A DNA stretch of 7,485 nt from an uncultured Candidatus Saccharibacteria bacterium (GTDB lineage: Bacteria; Patescibacteriota; Saccharimonadia; Saccharimonadales; UBA4665), in NCBI GenBank assembly GCA_937988795.1, contig CALKHY010000192.1, forward strand, positions 1 through 7,485. Reading direction: 5' to 3'. The notes under the pieces are model-generated. The model was not told the origin of the DNA and did not search any database. It saw only the letters and a list, made by a program, of their open reading frames with translations. Numbering within the stretch: the first letter of the stretch is position 1; every line of letters begins with the position of its first letter. Shown piece by piece: positions 1 to 4,998 of the stretch. Position numbers and translations under genes: made by a program.

Positions 1-595
1 CAATGATTTTGACCTCCGGCCGGAGTGCTTTGATGAACTGGGCGATGCCGGCGATCAAACCGCCGCCACCAACTGGCACAAAAATGTGGGTTACGCTTGG
101 TAGCTGCTCAAGGATCTCGCGCCCGATTGTGCCCTGCCCGGCGATTACTAACGGGTCGTCAAAGGGGTGGATATAGGTGCGGCCGGTTTCCTCGACACGG
201 CGCTTGGCGTATTCGGCAGCTTCGGAGTAATTGTCGCCAAAAAGCTCCACCTCGGCGCCGTAGGATTTGACAGCCTCTACCTTAATGTCCGGCGTCGTGC
301 GCGGCATGACGATAAGAGCTGAGATGCCGAGCTTTTGTGCAGCCAGCGCCACGCCCTGGGCATGGTTGCCGGCGCTCGCGGCAAGTACGCCTTTTTTGCG
401 CTCCTCGTCGGTGAGCTGTGCGATCTTGTTGTATGCGCCGCGAAGCTTAAAGGAGTGGACAGGCTGTAGGTCTTCGCGCTTCAGATAAACGTCGCAGCCA
501 AGCTGTTTGCTCAGCTTGGCTGCTTTGTCTAATGGCGACTCAATAGCTACGTCGTACACGCGCGCGAGGAGGGTTTGCTTGACCGCGTCGTTCAT
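1..595 (-). CDS. ilvA: Threonine dehydratase (IlvA), 3' end outside window
   Basis: PLP-dependent deaminase turning L-threonine into 2-oxobutanoate and ammonia, the committed step to isoleucine. About 198 codons are visible; the C-terminal part, including any regulatory domain, is off the left edge, so a catabolic short form cannot be excluded. The motif PVHSFKLRGAYN holds the Schiff-base lysine (about residue 50), SAGNHAQG follows near residue 90, and the phosphate-binding loop VPVGGGGLIAG lies near residue 175. These are typical fold-type II threonine/serine dehydratase motifs. The ATG at 595-593 overlaps the TGA of the ACT-subunit gene (ATGA, 592-595), so translation is probably coupled. 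As last visible gene of ridA-ilvB-ilvN-ilvA it shares the Ile/Leu/Val attenuator at 2961-3085. Biosynthetic IlvA is favoured by this context. Confidence 0.93.
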   Translation of the reverse strand, partial: MNDAVKQTLLARVYDVAIESPLDKAAKLSKQLGCDVYLKREDLQPVHSFKLRGAYNKIAQLTDEERKKGVLAASAGNHAQGVALAAQKLGISALIVMPRTTPDIKVEAVKSYGAEVELFGDNYSEAAEYAKRRVEETGRTYIHPFDDPLVIAGQGTIGREILEQLPSVTHIFVPVGGGGLIAGIAQFIKALRPEVKII

Positions 596-840
596 GCTTC
601 CTCCTCATGCACGCGTACGCTACGCACATCTACCAACTTTTCGAGCTGGTGGATGATCTGGTCCATGCGCGCGACGTTGCGCACCGTGATGTGCATGTCG
701 GACCATATGCCGTCATCGTGCGGCGTGACGTGAATAGCGTTGATGTTGCAACCGCGGCGGGCAAACACCTGGGCTACGCGAACCAGCACGCCAGGCGCGT
801 CGCGGACAACGAGGGTTAAATCGTAGATGTGGTCTGTCAT
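592..840 (-). CDS. ilvN: Acetolactate synthase small subunit, ACT domain only
   Basis: Regulatory subunit that normally activates the acetolactate synthase large subunit and confers feedback inhibition by valine. The 82 residues form a single ACT domain: LTLVVRDAPGVLVRVAQVFARRGCNI gives the first strand, the glycine-containing ligand loop (DAPGVL, residues 14-19) and helix 1; HITVRN and a second helix follow. E. coli IlvN is about 96 aa and IlvH-type subunits about 160 aa, so the C-terminal domain of the long forms is absent. The ATG lies one base after the ilvB stop (TGATATG, 838-844) and the stop overlaps the ilvA start, which supports the assignment over other stand-alone ACT proteins. Whether valine sensitivity is retained cannot be read from the sequence. 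Confidence 0.88.
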   Translation of the reverse strand: MTDHIYDLTLVVRDAPGVLVRVAQVFARRGCNINAIHVTPHDDGIWSDMHITVRNVARMDQIIHQLEKLVDVRSVRVHEEEA

Positions 841-841
841 A

Positions 842-2563
842 TCATGTGCTCCCTGTTGGCTTTTCGAGTTTGGTTGTTGGCGGTTCGATAATCATGTCTT
901 CCAGTGCAGCGCCGGCCGGAACCATTGGGAAGACGTTCTCGGTCTTTACCACTTCAACGTTGACCAATACCGGCCGGTCGTTGATGGCGAAGGCTTCGGT
1001 CAGCTTGGCTTCAAGCTCATCCTGCTTGGTGATGTTGACAGCCGCAGCGCCGTAGGCCTCGGCCAGTTTGCAGAAGTCTGGGTTACCTTCCAGGTCAACG
1101 CCGCTTTCGCGGTTGTCGTAGAACAGTTCCTGCCACTGCCGGACCATGCCAAGGTAGTGGTTGTTGAGCACGATGATCTTAACCGGCAATTTGTGGATGC
1201 AGGCGGTGGCCAGCTCGTACAGCGTCATCTGAAAGCCGCCGTCGCCGACGATGGCGACAACTTGCGCGTCCGGGCGCGCAAACTGGGCGCCGATGGCCGC
1301 TGGGAAACCAAAGCCCATGGTACCGGCACCGCCGGAGCTCAGCCACTGGTCAGGTTCGCTTACTTTATAGAACTGGGCGGCCCACATTTGGTGCTGGCCG
1401 ACATCGGTGCTGATGATGGCCTTGCCTTTGGTGATCTTGTAGATCGTGTCGATTGTTTGCTGCATGGTCAGGCCGCGGTCGGTACGGTAGCGAAGCGGGT
1501 ATTTCTCGCGGTAGCCGTCGAGGTGCTTGTTCCACTCGGTAAACTTGGTTGGCTTAGCCATTTTGGCCATAGCATCAAGCGCATCCTTGGCGTCAGCGCG
1601 AACAGCCACGTCAACTGGAATCATCTTGTTGAGCTCGGCAGCGTCGATGTCGATGTGTGCCTTGTAGGCGTTCGCGGCAAACTGCGCGGGCTTGCCGACA
1701 ATGCGGTCGTCAAAGCGTGAGCCGATGTTGAGCAGGAAATCGCACTCAATAACCGCCTTGTTGGCGTATGCGGTACCGTGCATGCCCATCATGCCGAGTG
1801 ATAAGCGGTGTGTTTCGGGGATAGCGCCCTTGCCGAGCAGCGTGGTGACAACCGGTGTGTCCATGGTTTCGGCGAGCTTTACCAGCTGCTTTTTAGCCTT
1901 GGCAATCAGCACGCCGTGGCCGGCCAGGATGACCGGCTTCTTGGCTTTGCGCCAGGCTTCCATAATGGTTTCGAGCTTGGCGTGGTCAACCTCATGCGTT
2001 GGCTTGTATGCGGGCAGGTCCAGGGCTTTGTTGGGATCGCCGGTGAATAGGCCGGCACTCACATCCTTGGGAATGTCAATCAGCACTGGGCCGGGGCGGC
2101 CGGTTGTGGCTAGATGGAATGCTTCGTGTACGATGCGTGGCAGGTCGTTGGTGTCGCGCACCAGGTAATTGTGTTTGACTACCGGCATGCTGAGGTTGAA
2201 GATGTCTGCTTCTTGGAAAGCGTCCATGCCCAGCATGGGCCGGATTTGTTGGCCGGACAGCACAACCATCGGCACGCTGTCCATGTGCGCGGTCATGAGT
2301 CCGGTGATGACGTTGCCGGCACCCGGGCCGGAAGTCACCAGTACCACACCCGGCTTGCCGCTGGCGCGCGCGTAACCGTCGGCCATGTGGGCTGCACCCT
2401 GCTCGTGGCGTACCAGAATGAGCTTGATCTTGGTTTTAGAAGTAACGAGCGCGTCAAACAACGGGATGGCCGCGCCGCCGGAGTAGCCGAAGATGTACTC
2501 AACGCCTTCTTTTTCGAGCGCCCGGATAACTGCAGTTGCGCCGTCGATAGTTTCTTTAGTCAT
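842..2563 (-). CDS. ilvB: Acetolactate synthase large (catalytic) subunit
   Basis: ThDP- and Mg-dependent enzyme condensing two pyruvates to 2-acetolactate (valine/leucine) or pyruvate with 2-oxobutanoate to 2-aceto-2-hydroxybutanoate (isoleucine). The 573-aa length is normal for the family. [14 protein letters not shown] carries the catalytic glutamate (about residue 54), TSGPGAGN follows, and the ThDP motif runs from GDGGFQ (about residue 440) to VLNN about 27 residues later. [10 protein letters not shown] near 477 is characteristic of true acetolactate synthases rather than pyruvate oxidase or other ThDP enzymes. The start at 2563 is chosen because AAGGAG sits just upstream with normal spacing; an in-frame ATG at 2593 would add ten residues with no such site. 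The start overlaps the end of ridA by 8 bases (2556-2563). No cofactor residue appears lost. Confidence 0.96.
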   Translation of the reverse strand: MTKETIDGATAVIRALEKEGVEYIFGYSGGAAIPLFDALVTSKTKIKLILVRHEQGAAHMADGYARASGKPGVVLVTSGPGAGNVITGLMTAHMDSVPMVVLSGQQIRPMLGMDAFQEADIFNLSMPVVKHNYLVRDTNDLPRIVHEAFHLATTGRPGPVLIDIPKDVSAGLFTGDPNKALDLPAYKPTHEVDHAKLETIMEAWRKAKKPVILAGHGVLIAKAKKQLVKLAETMDTPVVTTLLGKGAIPETHRLSLGMMGMHGTAYANKAVIECDFLLNIGSRFDDRIVGKPAQFAANAYKAHIDIDAAELNKMIPVDVAVRADAKDALDAMAKMAKPTKFTEWNKHLDGYREKYPLRYRTDRGLTMQQTIDTIYKITKGKAIISTDVGQHQMWAAQFYKVSEPDQWLSSGGAGTMGFGFPAAIGAQFARPDAQVVAIVGDGGFQMTLYELATACIHKLPVKIIVLNNHYLGMVRQWQELFYDNRESGVDLEGNPDFCKLAEAYGAAAVNITKQDELEAKLTEAFAINDRPVLVNVEVVKTENVFPMVPAGAALEDMIIEPPTTKLEKPTGST

Positions 2564-2942
2564 GGTTCTCCTTCCTGGCAGCAATGGCTTCAATTTCGAT
2601 CTTTAAGGGATTATTTGCAACACGCGGCAGCTCCTTGACGCACACCGTGGTGCGGGCTGGCAAAGGCTCAGAGAAGTACTGCGCGTATACCTCGCCAAAC
2701 ACCGGCGCGTCGTCCAAATCCGTCAAAAACGCCGTCACCTTCACCACATCAGACAATTCCAAGCCTTCGCTTGCCAGCACTTCTTTGAGGTTTTCGAGCG
2801 CCTTGATGGTCTGCGCGTGGATGTCCGGGTCGGCTGTCTTGGTTTCGGGGTCAGCGCCCACCTGCCCGGCTGTGAAGTACAGATCTCCCACCCGGCGGAT
2901 CGGGGAGTACGGACCAAAGGTCTTGGGTTTTTGTGCGGTCAT
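2556..2942 (-). CDS. ridA: RidA family enamine/imine deaminase
   Basis: Hydrolyses reactive 2-aminoacrylate/2-aminocrotonate intermediates released by PLP enzymes such as IlvA, speeding 2-oxoacid formation and protecting other PLP enzymes. The 128 aa are the full family length. Conserved features are GPYSPI (residues 10-15), the YFTAGQ strand, and the block from PARTTV to IEIEAIA, in which R97 corresponds to the arginine that binds the substrate carboxylate in active RidA. It is the first structural gene of the ilv operon, with AGGAGG at 2948-2953 before the ATG and the attenuator terminator directly upstream. Clustering with ilvA fits the known role. It overlaps ilvB by 8 bases. Other YjgF/YER057c subfamilies exist, but the arginine and the context favour RidA. 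Confidence 0.92.
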   Translation of the reverse strand: MTAQKPKTFGPYSPIRRVGDLYFTAGQVGADPETKTADPDIHAQTIKALENLKEVLASEGLELSDVVKVTAFLTDLDDAPVFGEVYAQYFSEPLPARTTVCVKELPRVANNPLKIEIEAIAARKENHD

Positions 2943-2960
2943 AGGTACCTCCTAAAAATG

Positions 2961-2988
2961 AAAACCGGGCTCTTTCTTTGGAGCCCGG
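2961..2988 (-). terminator. Attenuator terminator of the ilv operon (unit 1)
   Basis: Eight-pair GC-rich stem CCGGGCTC/GAGCCCGG (2981-2988 with 2965-2972) and an 8-base loop. On the minus-strand RNA it is followed by UUUU, C, AUUUUU. It ends just before the ridA ribosome binding site, where a Rho-independent attenuator belongs. Its 5' arm can instead pair with the end of the leader ORF. Confidence 0.9.
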
Positions 2989-3040
2989 CGGTTTGCTATC
3001 TTTCTCGCTTATTCCTGGCAAACTCCTAGCCGCGCTCCAA
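2978..3040 (-). promoter_or_regulatory. Antiterminator of the ilv attenuator (unit 1)
   Basis: TTGGAGC at 3034-3040 (last codons of the leader ORF) is complementary to GCTCCAA at 2978-2984, which includes the 5' arm of the terminator. The helix can extend through CGGC/GCCG and GTTTGC (3018-3023) with GCAAAC (2991-2996). The same arm can also fold locally as GCTC-GTTG-GAGC, giving a small competing hairpin. These mutually exclusive pairings are the expected design of ribosome-mediated attenuation. Confidence 0.8.
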
Positions 3041-3085
3041 CGAGCCGATAATCACGAGGCCAAGAATAATGCTCTTAGTTGACAT
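3026..3085 (-). CDS. ilv operon leader peptide, Ile/Leu/Val-rich (unit 1)
   Basis: Nineteen-residue ORF, MSTKSIILGLVIIGSLERG. Seven of eight consecutive codons after Ser5 encode Ile, Leu or Val (ATT ATT CTT GGC CTC GTG ATT ATC). Stalling there for lack of charged branched-chain tRNAs would leave the following arm TTGGAGC free to form the antiterminator and let RNA polymerase enter ridA-ilvB-ilvN-ilvA. The start lies 8 bases after the -10 hexamer, so no ribosome binding site is available and the transcript probably begins at or next to the AUG. The product is regulatory by its translation and is not expected to have another function. The same GSLERG ending recurs in the unit 2 leader at 3484-3549. 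Confidence 0.88.
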   Translation of the reverse strand: MSTKSIILGLVIIGSLERG

Positions 3086-3093
3086 TAGCACCT

Positions 3094-3122
3094 AATATAT
3101 TCTTATGGCGCGAAAATGTCAA
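3094..3122 (-). promoter_or_regulatory. Promoter of the ilv operon leader
   Basis: TTGACA (3117-3122), 17-base spacer, TATATT (3094-3099), read on the minus strand. This is a near-consensus housekeeping sigma promoter. The leader ATG begins 8 bases after the -10 element. Confidence 0.85.
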
Positions 3123-3150
3123 TTTCTGGCGGTTGTTTCCACTGAAGCCG

Positions 3151-3396
3151 TTACCAGCGTAAATCAAGGGATTCTTGCACCGCTCGCTGTGGGCTTGTGC
3201 CCATAATCGGGTCCTGCGATACCCCATAGTCAGGTTGCGTTTGTTGGTAATCTGTTATTGCACTATCTATCCAATGCAGAACCTGGACGACCCTGCCTGC
3301 CCTGTTGATCTGATCGGGCATTGCCATGGTTTCGGCACTGTTTTTGGCGGCATCAGGCATGACGCCGGCATACGTGTTAGTTTCCCTGCTTCCCAT
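3151..3396 (-). CDS. Orphan 81-aa protein controlled by attenuator unit 2
   Basis: I do not recognise this protein. It is 81 residues, hydrophilic, without a signal peptide or obvious membrane segment. The centre (INRAGRVVQVLHWIDSAITDY, about residues 30-50, more than one heptad of alternating hydrophobics) could form one amphipathic helix; the ends are rich in Gln, Pro, Asp and Ser and may be disordered. The gene is real because AAGGAG at 3404-3409 sits 7 bases before the ATG and the gene follows a leader ORF and terminator of the same design as the ilv operon. Expression should therefore rise when charged Ile/Leu/Val tRNA is scarce. It ends about 30 bases before the ilv promoter with no terminator between. 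A weak resemblance to the 74-aa neighbour (an R...L.W... segment) is not enough to call homology. Confidence 0.65.
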   Translation of the reverse strand: MGSRETNTYAGVMPDAAKNSAETMAMPDQINRAGRVVQVLHWIDSAITDYQQTQPDYGVSQDPIMGTSPQRAVQESLDLRW

Positions 3397-3420
3397 TGCT
3401 TGTCTCCTTCGTGTTACGTT

Positions 3421-3450
3421 AAAAACCGGGCTCCTTGGTTTGGAGCCCGG
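3421..3450 (-). terminator. Attenuator terminator, unit 2
   Basis: Nine-pair stem CCGGGCTCC/GGAGCCCGG (3442-3450 with 3426-3434), 7-base loop, followed on the minus-strand RNA by UUUUU (3421-3425). It lies directly before the ribosome binding site of the 81-aa gene and is nearly identical to the unit 1 terminator. Confidence 0.9.
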
Positions 3451-3498
3451 CGGTTTGCTTTTTTGCTTATCCTTGGCAAACTCCTATCCGCGCTCCAA
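3440..3498 (-). promoter_or_regulatory. Antiterminator, unit 2
   Basis: TTGGAGC at 3492-3498 can pair with GCTCCAA at 3440-3446, part of the terminator 5' arm. GTTTGC (3476-3481) with GCAAAC (3453-3458) can extend the helix. The arrangement matches unit 1 almost base for base, so the two units appear to be duplicates with different controlled genes. Confidence 0.8.
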
Positions 3499-3549
3499 CG
3501 AGCCGGTCACTACGAGATTGAGACCAAGAAGAATATTTGCAATTGACAT
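3484..3549 (-). CDS. Leader peptide, Leu/Ile/Val-rich (unit 2)
   Basis: Twenty-one-residue ORF beginning MSIANILLGLNLVVTG and ending SLERG. It holds codons for four Leu, two Ile and two Val within its first 14 positions, then the antiterminator arm TTGGAGC. Unlike the other leaders it has no good promoter of its own: its ATG comes one base after the TAA of the 74-aa gene (TAAAATG, 3547-3553). It is therefore probably translated by ribosomes arriving from that gene and acts as an attenuator inside the transcription unit. Its closest relative in the window is the ilv leader at 3026-3085, which shares the MS start, the ILGL/LLGL core and the ending GSLERG. Confidence 0.85.
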   Translation of the reverse strand: MSIANILLGLNLVVTGSLERG

Positions 3550-3550
3550 T

Positions 3551-3775
3551 TTATTGTTGCGGATTGTCTGGGTTTATTTTGGGTTGCGGTGCTGCCTGCA
3601 GTAACTGCTCCGTGTTTATATTGGGTATTTCTGTAGCGGTTGCTACGGGTTTTTTCATAATCGCCAACCATGTTAGTGCAGTCATGCTTTCTTGGAATGT
3701 GCGGGGGCGTGAGCCGTCCGCTGTTAATGCACTCGGGTACGACTGGAACTCATGACCACCTCTCTCGGATGCCAT
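3551..3775 (-). CDS. Orphan 74-aa protein controlled by Leu attenuator
   Basis: I do not recognise this protein. It has 74 residues: a polar N-terminal third, a short hydrophobic stretch (MTALTWLAIM, about residues 31-40) too short and flanked by charges to be a convincing membrane span, and a Gln/Pro/Asn-rich tail ending NPDNPQQ. The ATG at 3775 is preceded by GGGAGGGAG (3782-3790), a good ribosome binding site, and by the terminator at 3801-3839, so it is the structural gene of the Leu-leader unit. Its stop is one base before the unit 2 leader start, so it is probably cotranscribed with the 81-aa gene. No function is inferred beyond likely induction when charged tRNA-Leu is limiting. Confidence 0.62.
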   Translation of the reverse strand: MASERGGHEFQSYPSALTADGSRPRTFQESMTALTWLAIMKKPVATATEIPNINTEQLLQAAPQPKINPDNPQQ

Positions 3776-3800
3776 ACCTAACTCCCTCCCAGCATTGGTT

Positions 3801-3839
3801 AAAAACGAACATCAGGCTTCGGTTGAAGCCTGATGTTCG
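3801..3839 (-). terminator. Attenuator terminator, Leu unit
   Basis: Perfect 15-pair inverted repeat, CGAACATCAGGCTTC at 3806-3820 and GAAGCCTGATGTTCG at 3825-3839, with a 4-base loop, followed on the minus-strand RNA by UUUUU. It is the strongest terminator in the window. It stands before the 74-aa gene and can also terminate transcripts coming from the EndoU-like gene upstream. Confidence 0.93.
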
Positions 3840-3926
3840 GGCTGTGCTAAAGAGATCTACTCTCTCAGGCTTCAACCATTGTGAAGCACAGCCCTATAAG
3901 GCTGAGGAGGAGTTTCTGCTTCACAA
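3821..3926 (-). promoter_or_regulatory. Alternative RNA pairings of the Leu attenuator
   Basis: Three competing helices can be read on the minus-strand RNA. TTGTGAAGCA (3917-3926, inside the leader ORF) pairs with TGCTTCACAA (3879-3888), a 10-pair 1:2 hairpin. GGTTGAAGCCTG (3866-3877, at the leader stop) pairs with CAGGCTTCAACC (3821-3832), a 12-pair antiterminator that destroys the terminator. GGGCTGTGCT (3885-3894) pairs with AGCACAGCCC (3839-3848), a 10-pair helix that crosses the previous one, so both together would form a pseudoknot. All are perfect complements, which is hard to explain by chance. Confidence 0.82.
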
Positions 3927-3942
3927 CTGGCATTTTCATCAT
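3865..3942 (-). CDS. Leader peptide, Leu-rich
   Basis: Twenty-five-residue ORF starting MMKMPVVKQK, followed by LLLSLIGL (codons CTC CTC CTC AGC CTT ATA GGG CTG) and ending CFTMVEA. Five Leu codons in eight positions mark it as a leucine sensor, possibly also isoleucine. The stall site lies just upstream of the GGTTGAAGCCTG arm, which contains the leader stop codon, as in classical attenuators: a ribosome finishing at the stop covers the arm and allows termination. The first ATG (3942) is 8 bases after the -10 hexamer; the next codon is also ATG. No ribosome binding site is possible in so short a leader. The ORF lies between the EndoU-like gene and the 74-aa gene. Confidence 0.87.
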   Translation of the reverse strand: MMKMPVVKQKLLLSLIGLCFTMVEA

Positions 3943-3950
3943 CGCAATCA

Positions 3951-3979
3951 ATTCTATTTATTCCGACTTACTCTGTCAA
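3951..3979 (-). promoter_or_regulatory. Promoter of the Leu-attenuator unit
   Basis: TTGACA (3974-3979), 17-base spacer, TAGAAT (3951-3956) on the minus strand. It starts 10 bases after the stop of the EndoU-like gene. The leader ATG follows the -10 element after 8 bases. Confidence 0.85.
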
Positions 3980-3988
3980 TCTATGCTG

Positions 3989-4744
3989 CTAACGGTTCTG
4001 GCCTGTGTTTGCGTGTCTTACCGTACGGTATCGGCCCGGTCCCCTTAAGGCTATCCTGCCAGCTGCCGGCACAATTTGTTGCCAGTTGTACATGTGTCTG
4101 ACTCTTGCCTTTTCTTCAGCCGGAAGTTCGGGAACAGCCGATATAATTTTTTCGCTCAACAGATCCCAGACAATCTTGATTGCCATAGCCGAGGAGCGCT
4201 CGGTTTCTGGCGCAACGCCAAGCGATACTACACGGTTCGGCCCCTCAATTACCTCGCTTGCTCTGTTGCGGCTAAAGTATGCCTGGCGTATCATTTCAAG
4301 CACCTCCAAGGGGCTTAGTGCACGCGGGAACATACTGTTCAGTGTGGGAACCTGGATGGTGTGGCGACTCTGCGGTGCGCGCCTCAAGGATTTCTTAAGG
4401 TGTCCCTGAATCATAACCAGCGTTGCATACGGGCGCGTATCGTCGCCACTAGCAGGGTCGTTGGTTTCGTCTGGCCAAATCTCACCCGTGCCCTCCGCGT
4501 GCTGTGCCGAAGGCAAATGATGAAAGCCGCCAACCACTGCTGCGCCGTTCGCGTCAATCTCTTTGATCTCACCGCACAGAATGTGCTGTATGGCCCCGTC
4601 GCTAACTGCAAAACAGTCAAGTAGATTAGTTCTAACAGCCCGCTCGTAATCAGGGCCCAACAATGCTTCCACCGTTGGTCCGGCAGTGTGAGGGGTAAGA
4701 GTCTCAATCCTGACTGGTCGGTATAAGCCTGTTTCGTATCGCAT
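3989..4744 (-). CDS. Putative EndoU-family ribonuclease under BCAA attenuation
   Basis: 251 aa from the ATG at 4744. Residues 50-76 read as an HIL-GE element (H54) followed by GGFHH (H75, H76), the spacing and order of the two catalytic histidines in EndoU/XendoU RNases. Further on come TLNSMFPRALSPLEVLEMI (about 134-152), like the FP-x-SW-s-x-e-kIL-x-I segment of bacterial EndoU domains, VIEGPNRVVSLGV (165-177), K190 as possible catalytic lysine, and an IISAVPE end resembling the terminal T/S-A-x-P motif. EndoU enzymes cut RNA, some bacterial toxins specifically tRNA; here this is inference from motifs by eye. No signal peptide or toxin-delivery domain is visible, so it should act in the cytoplasm. 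Upstream codons to 4867 are the leader/attenuator, not protein. No good ribosome binding site precedes this ATG. No immunity gene is recognisable. Confidence 0.55.
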   Translation of the reverse strand: MRYETGLYRPVRIETLTPHTAGPTVEALLGPDYERAVRTNLLDCFAVSDGAIQHILCGEIKEIDANGAAVVGGFHHLPSAQHAEGTGEIWPDETNDPASGDDTRPYATLVMIQGHLKKSLRRAPQSRHTIQVPTLNSMFPRALSPLEVLEMIRQAYFSRNRASEVIEGPNRVVSLGVAPETERSSAMAIKIVWDLLSEKIISAVPELPAEEKARVRHMYNWQQIVPAAGRIALRGPGRYRTVRHANTGQNR

Positions 4745-4753
4745 AGCACATAT

Positions 4754-4785
4754 AAAAACCAGGCCCCGTTTTGTGGAGCCTGGTT
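4754..4785 (-). terminator. Attenuator terminator of the EndoU-like gene (unit 3)
   Basis: Stem CCAGGCTCC/GGGGCCTGG (4775-4783 with 4759-4767), one G-U pair, extendable by two A-U pairs to 11 pairs, 7-base loop, followed on the minus-strand RNA by UUUUU. It ends about 10 bases before the ATG of the EndoU-like gene. Confidence 0.88.
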
Positions 4786-4856
4786 GATCTTTTATGTAAC
4801 TTTTATAGTAACTATTAACCAAGCTCCAAGGCGGTCTGGAGGAGTACGAGCTTGGT
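4774..4856 (-). promoter_or_regulatory. Alternative RNA pairings of attenuator unit 3
   Basis: TGGAGCTTGGTT (4817-4828, end of the leader ORF) can pair with AACCAGGCTCCA (4774-4785) over 12 positions with one G-U pair, which removes the terminator 5' arm. The competing 1:2 hairpin is ACCAAGCTC (4848-4856, inside the leader) with GAGCTTGGT (4818-4826), 9 perfect pairs. Together they give the classical 1:2 / 2:3 / 3:4 set. Confidence 0.82.
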
Positions 4857-4877
4857 AATGATTGCAAATTTGGTCAT
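4815..4877 (-). CDS. Leader peptide, Ile/Leu/Val-rich (unit 3)
   Basis: Twenty-residue ORF beginning MTKFAIITKLVLLQT and ending ALELG. Codons ATC ATT ACC AAG CTC GTA CTC CTC place two Ile, three Leu and one Val, plus Thr, ahead of the antiterminator arm. The ATG at 4877 lies 7 bases after the -10 hexamer, again too close for a ribosome binding site. The ending ALELG parallels SLERG in units 1 and 2, because the codons TTG GAG C also serve as the pairing arm. The leader lies directly upstream of the EndoU-like gene and should make that gene respond to branched-chain tRNA charging. Confidence 0.86.
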   Translation of the reverse strand: MTKFAIITKLVLLQTALELG

Positions 4878-4884
4878 GGCGTTA

Positions 4885-4913
4885 AGCATATAGTAATTCG
4901 TTTGTTATGTCAA
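4885..4913 (-). promoter_or_regulatory. Promoter of the EndoU-like unit
   Basis: TTGACA (4908-4913), 17-base spacer, TATGCT (4885-4890) on the minus strand; the leader ATG follows after 7 bases. It is divergent from the plus-strand promoter at 4964-4992; the 50 bases between them are AT-rich and may hold control sites, but I see none. Confidence 0.83.
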
Positions 4914-4963
4914 ATATTGTTTAATCTTTTCTTCATTTTTGCTGTTCTTGTGCGCTTTTGCTA

Positions 4964-4992
4964 TTGACGGGGCCGTTGCTTTTGTATATGAT
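4964..4992 (+). promoter_or_regulatory. Promoter of the aromatic-attenuator unit
   Basis: TTGACG (4964-4969), 17-base spacer, TATGAT (4987-4992). The leader ATG at 4999 is only 6 bases after the -10 hexamer. Confidence 0.84.
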
Positions 4993-4998
4993 GGCGCT

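Noticed and set aside
592..844. Recoding of TGA as glycine, as in some candidate-phylum bacteria.
   Set aside because: TGA ends ilvB, ilvN and the ThyX-like gene at exactly the family lengths or at ATG overlaps, so it is used as a normal stop.
827..1720. Open frame of 297 codons on the plus strand opposite ilvB, and similar long frames at 2114-2638 and 1692-2168.
   Set aside because: They are antisense shadows of the well-supported ilvB gene; the translations show no protein-like motifs and no ribosome binding site or promoter was seen.
2564..2593. In-frame ATG ten codons upstream of the chosen ilvB start.
   Set aside because: AAGGAG is correctly spaced for the ATG at 2563 and the added residues are outside the family's usual N-terminus.
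2961..3122. T-box riboswitch controlling the ilv operon.
   Set aside because: No long specifier stem and no T-box consensus (AGGGUGGNACCGCG) is present; the leader is only about 120 bases and is explained by a coding leader peptide.
3175..3604. Plus-strand open frames of 92 and 123 codons across the 81-aa gene and unit 2 attenuator.
   Set aside because: They run antisense through the terminator and leader ORF, without promoter or ribosome binding site.
4745..4867. Extension of the EndoU-like protein by 41 residues to an in-frame start at 4867.
   Set aside because: The extension would translate the unit 3 leader region, antiterminator and terminator in another frame; the regulatory reading explains the sequence better.
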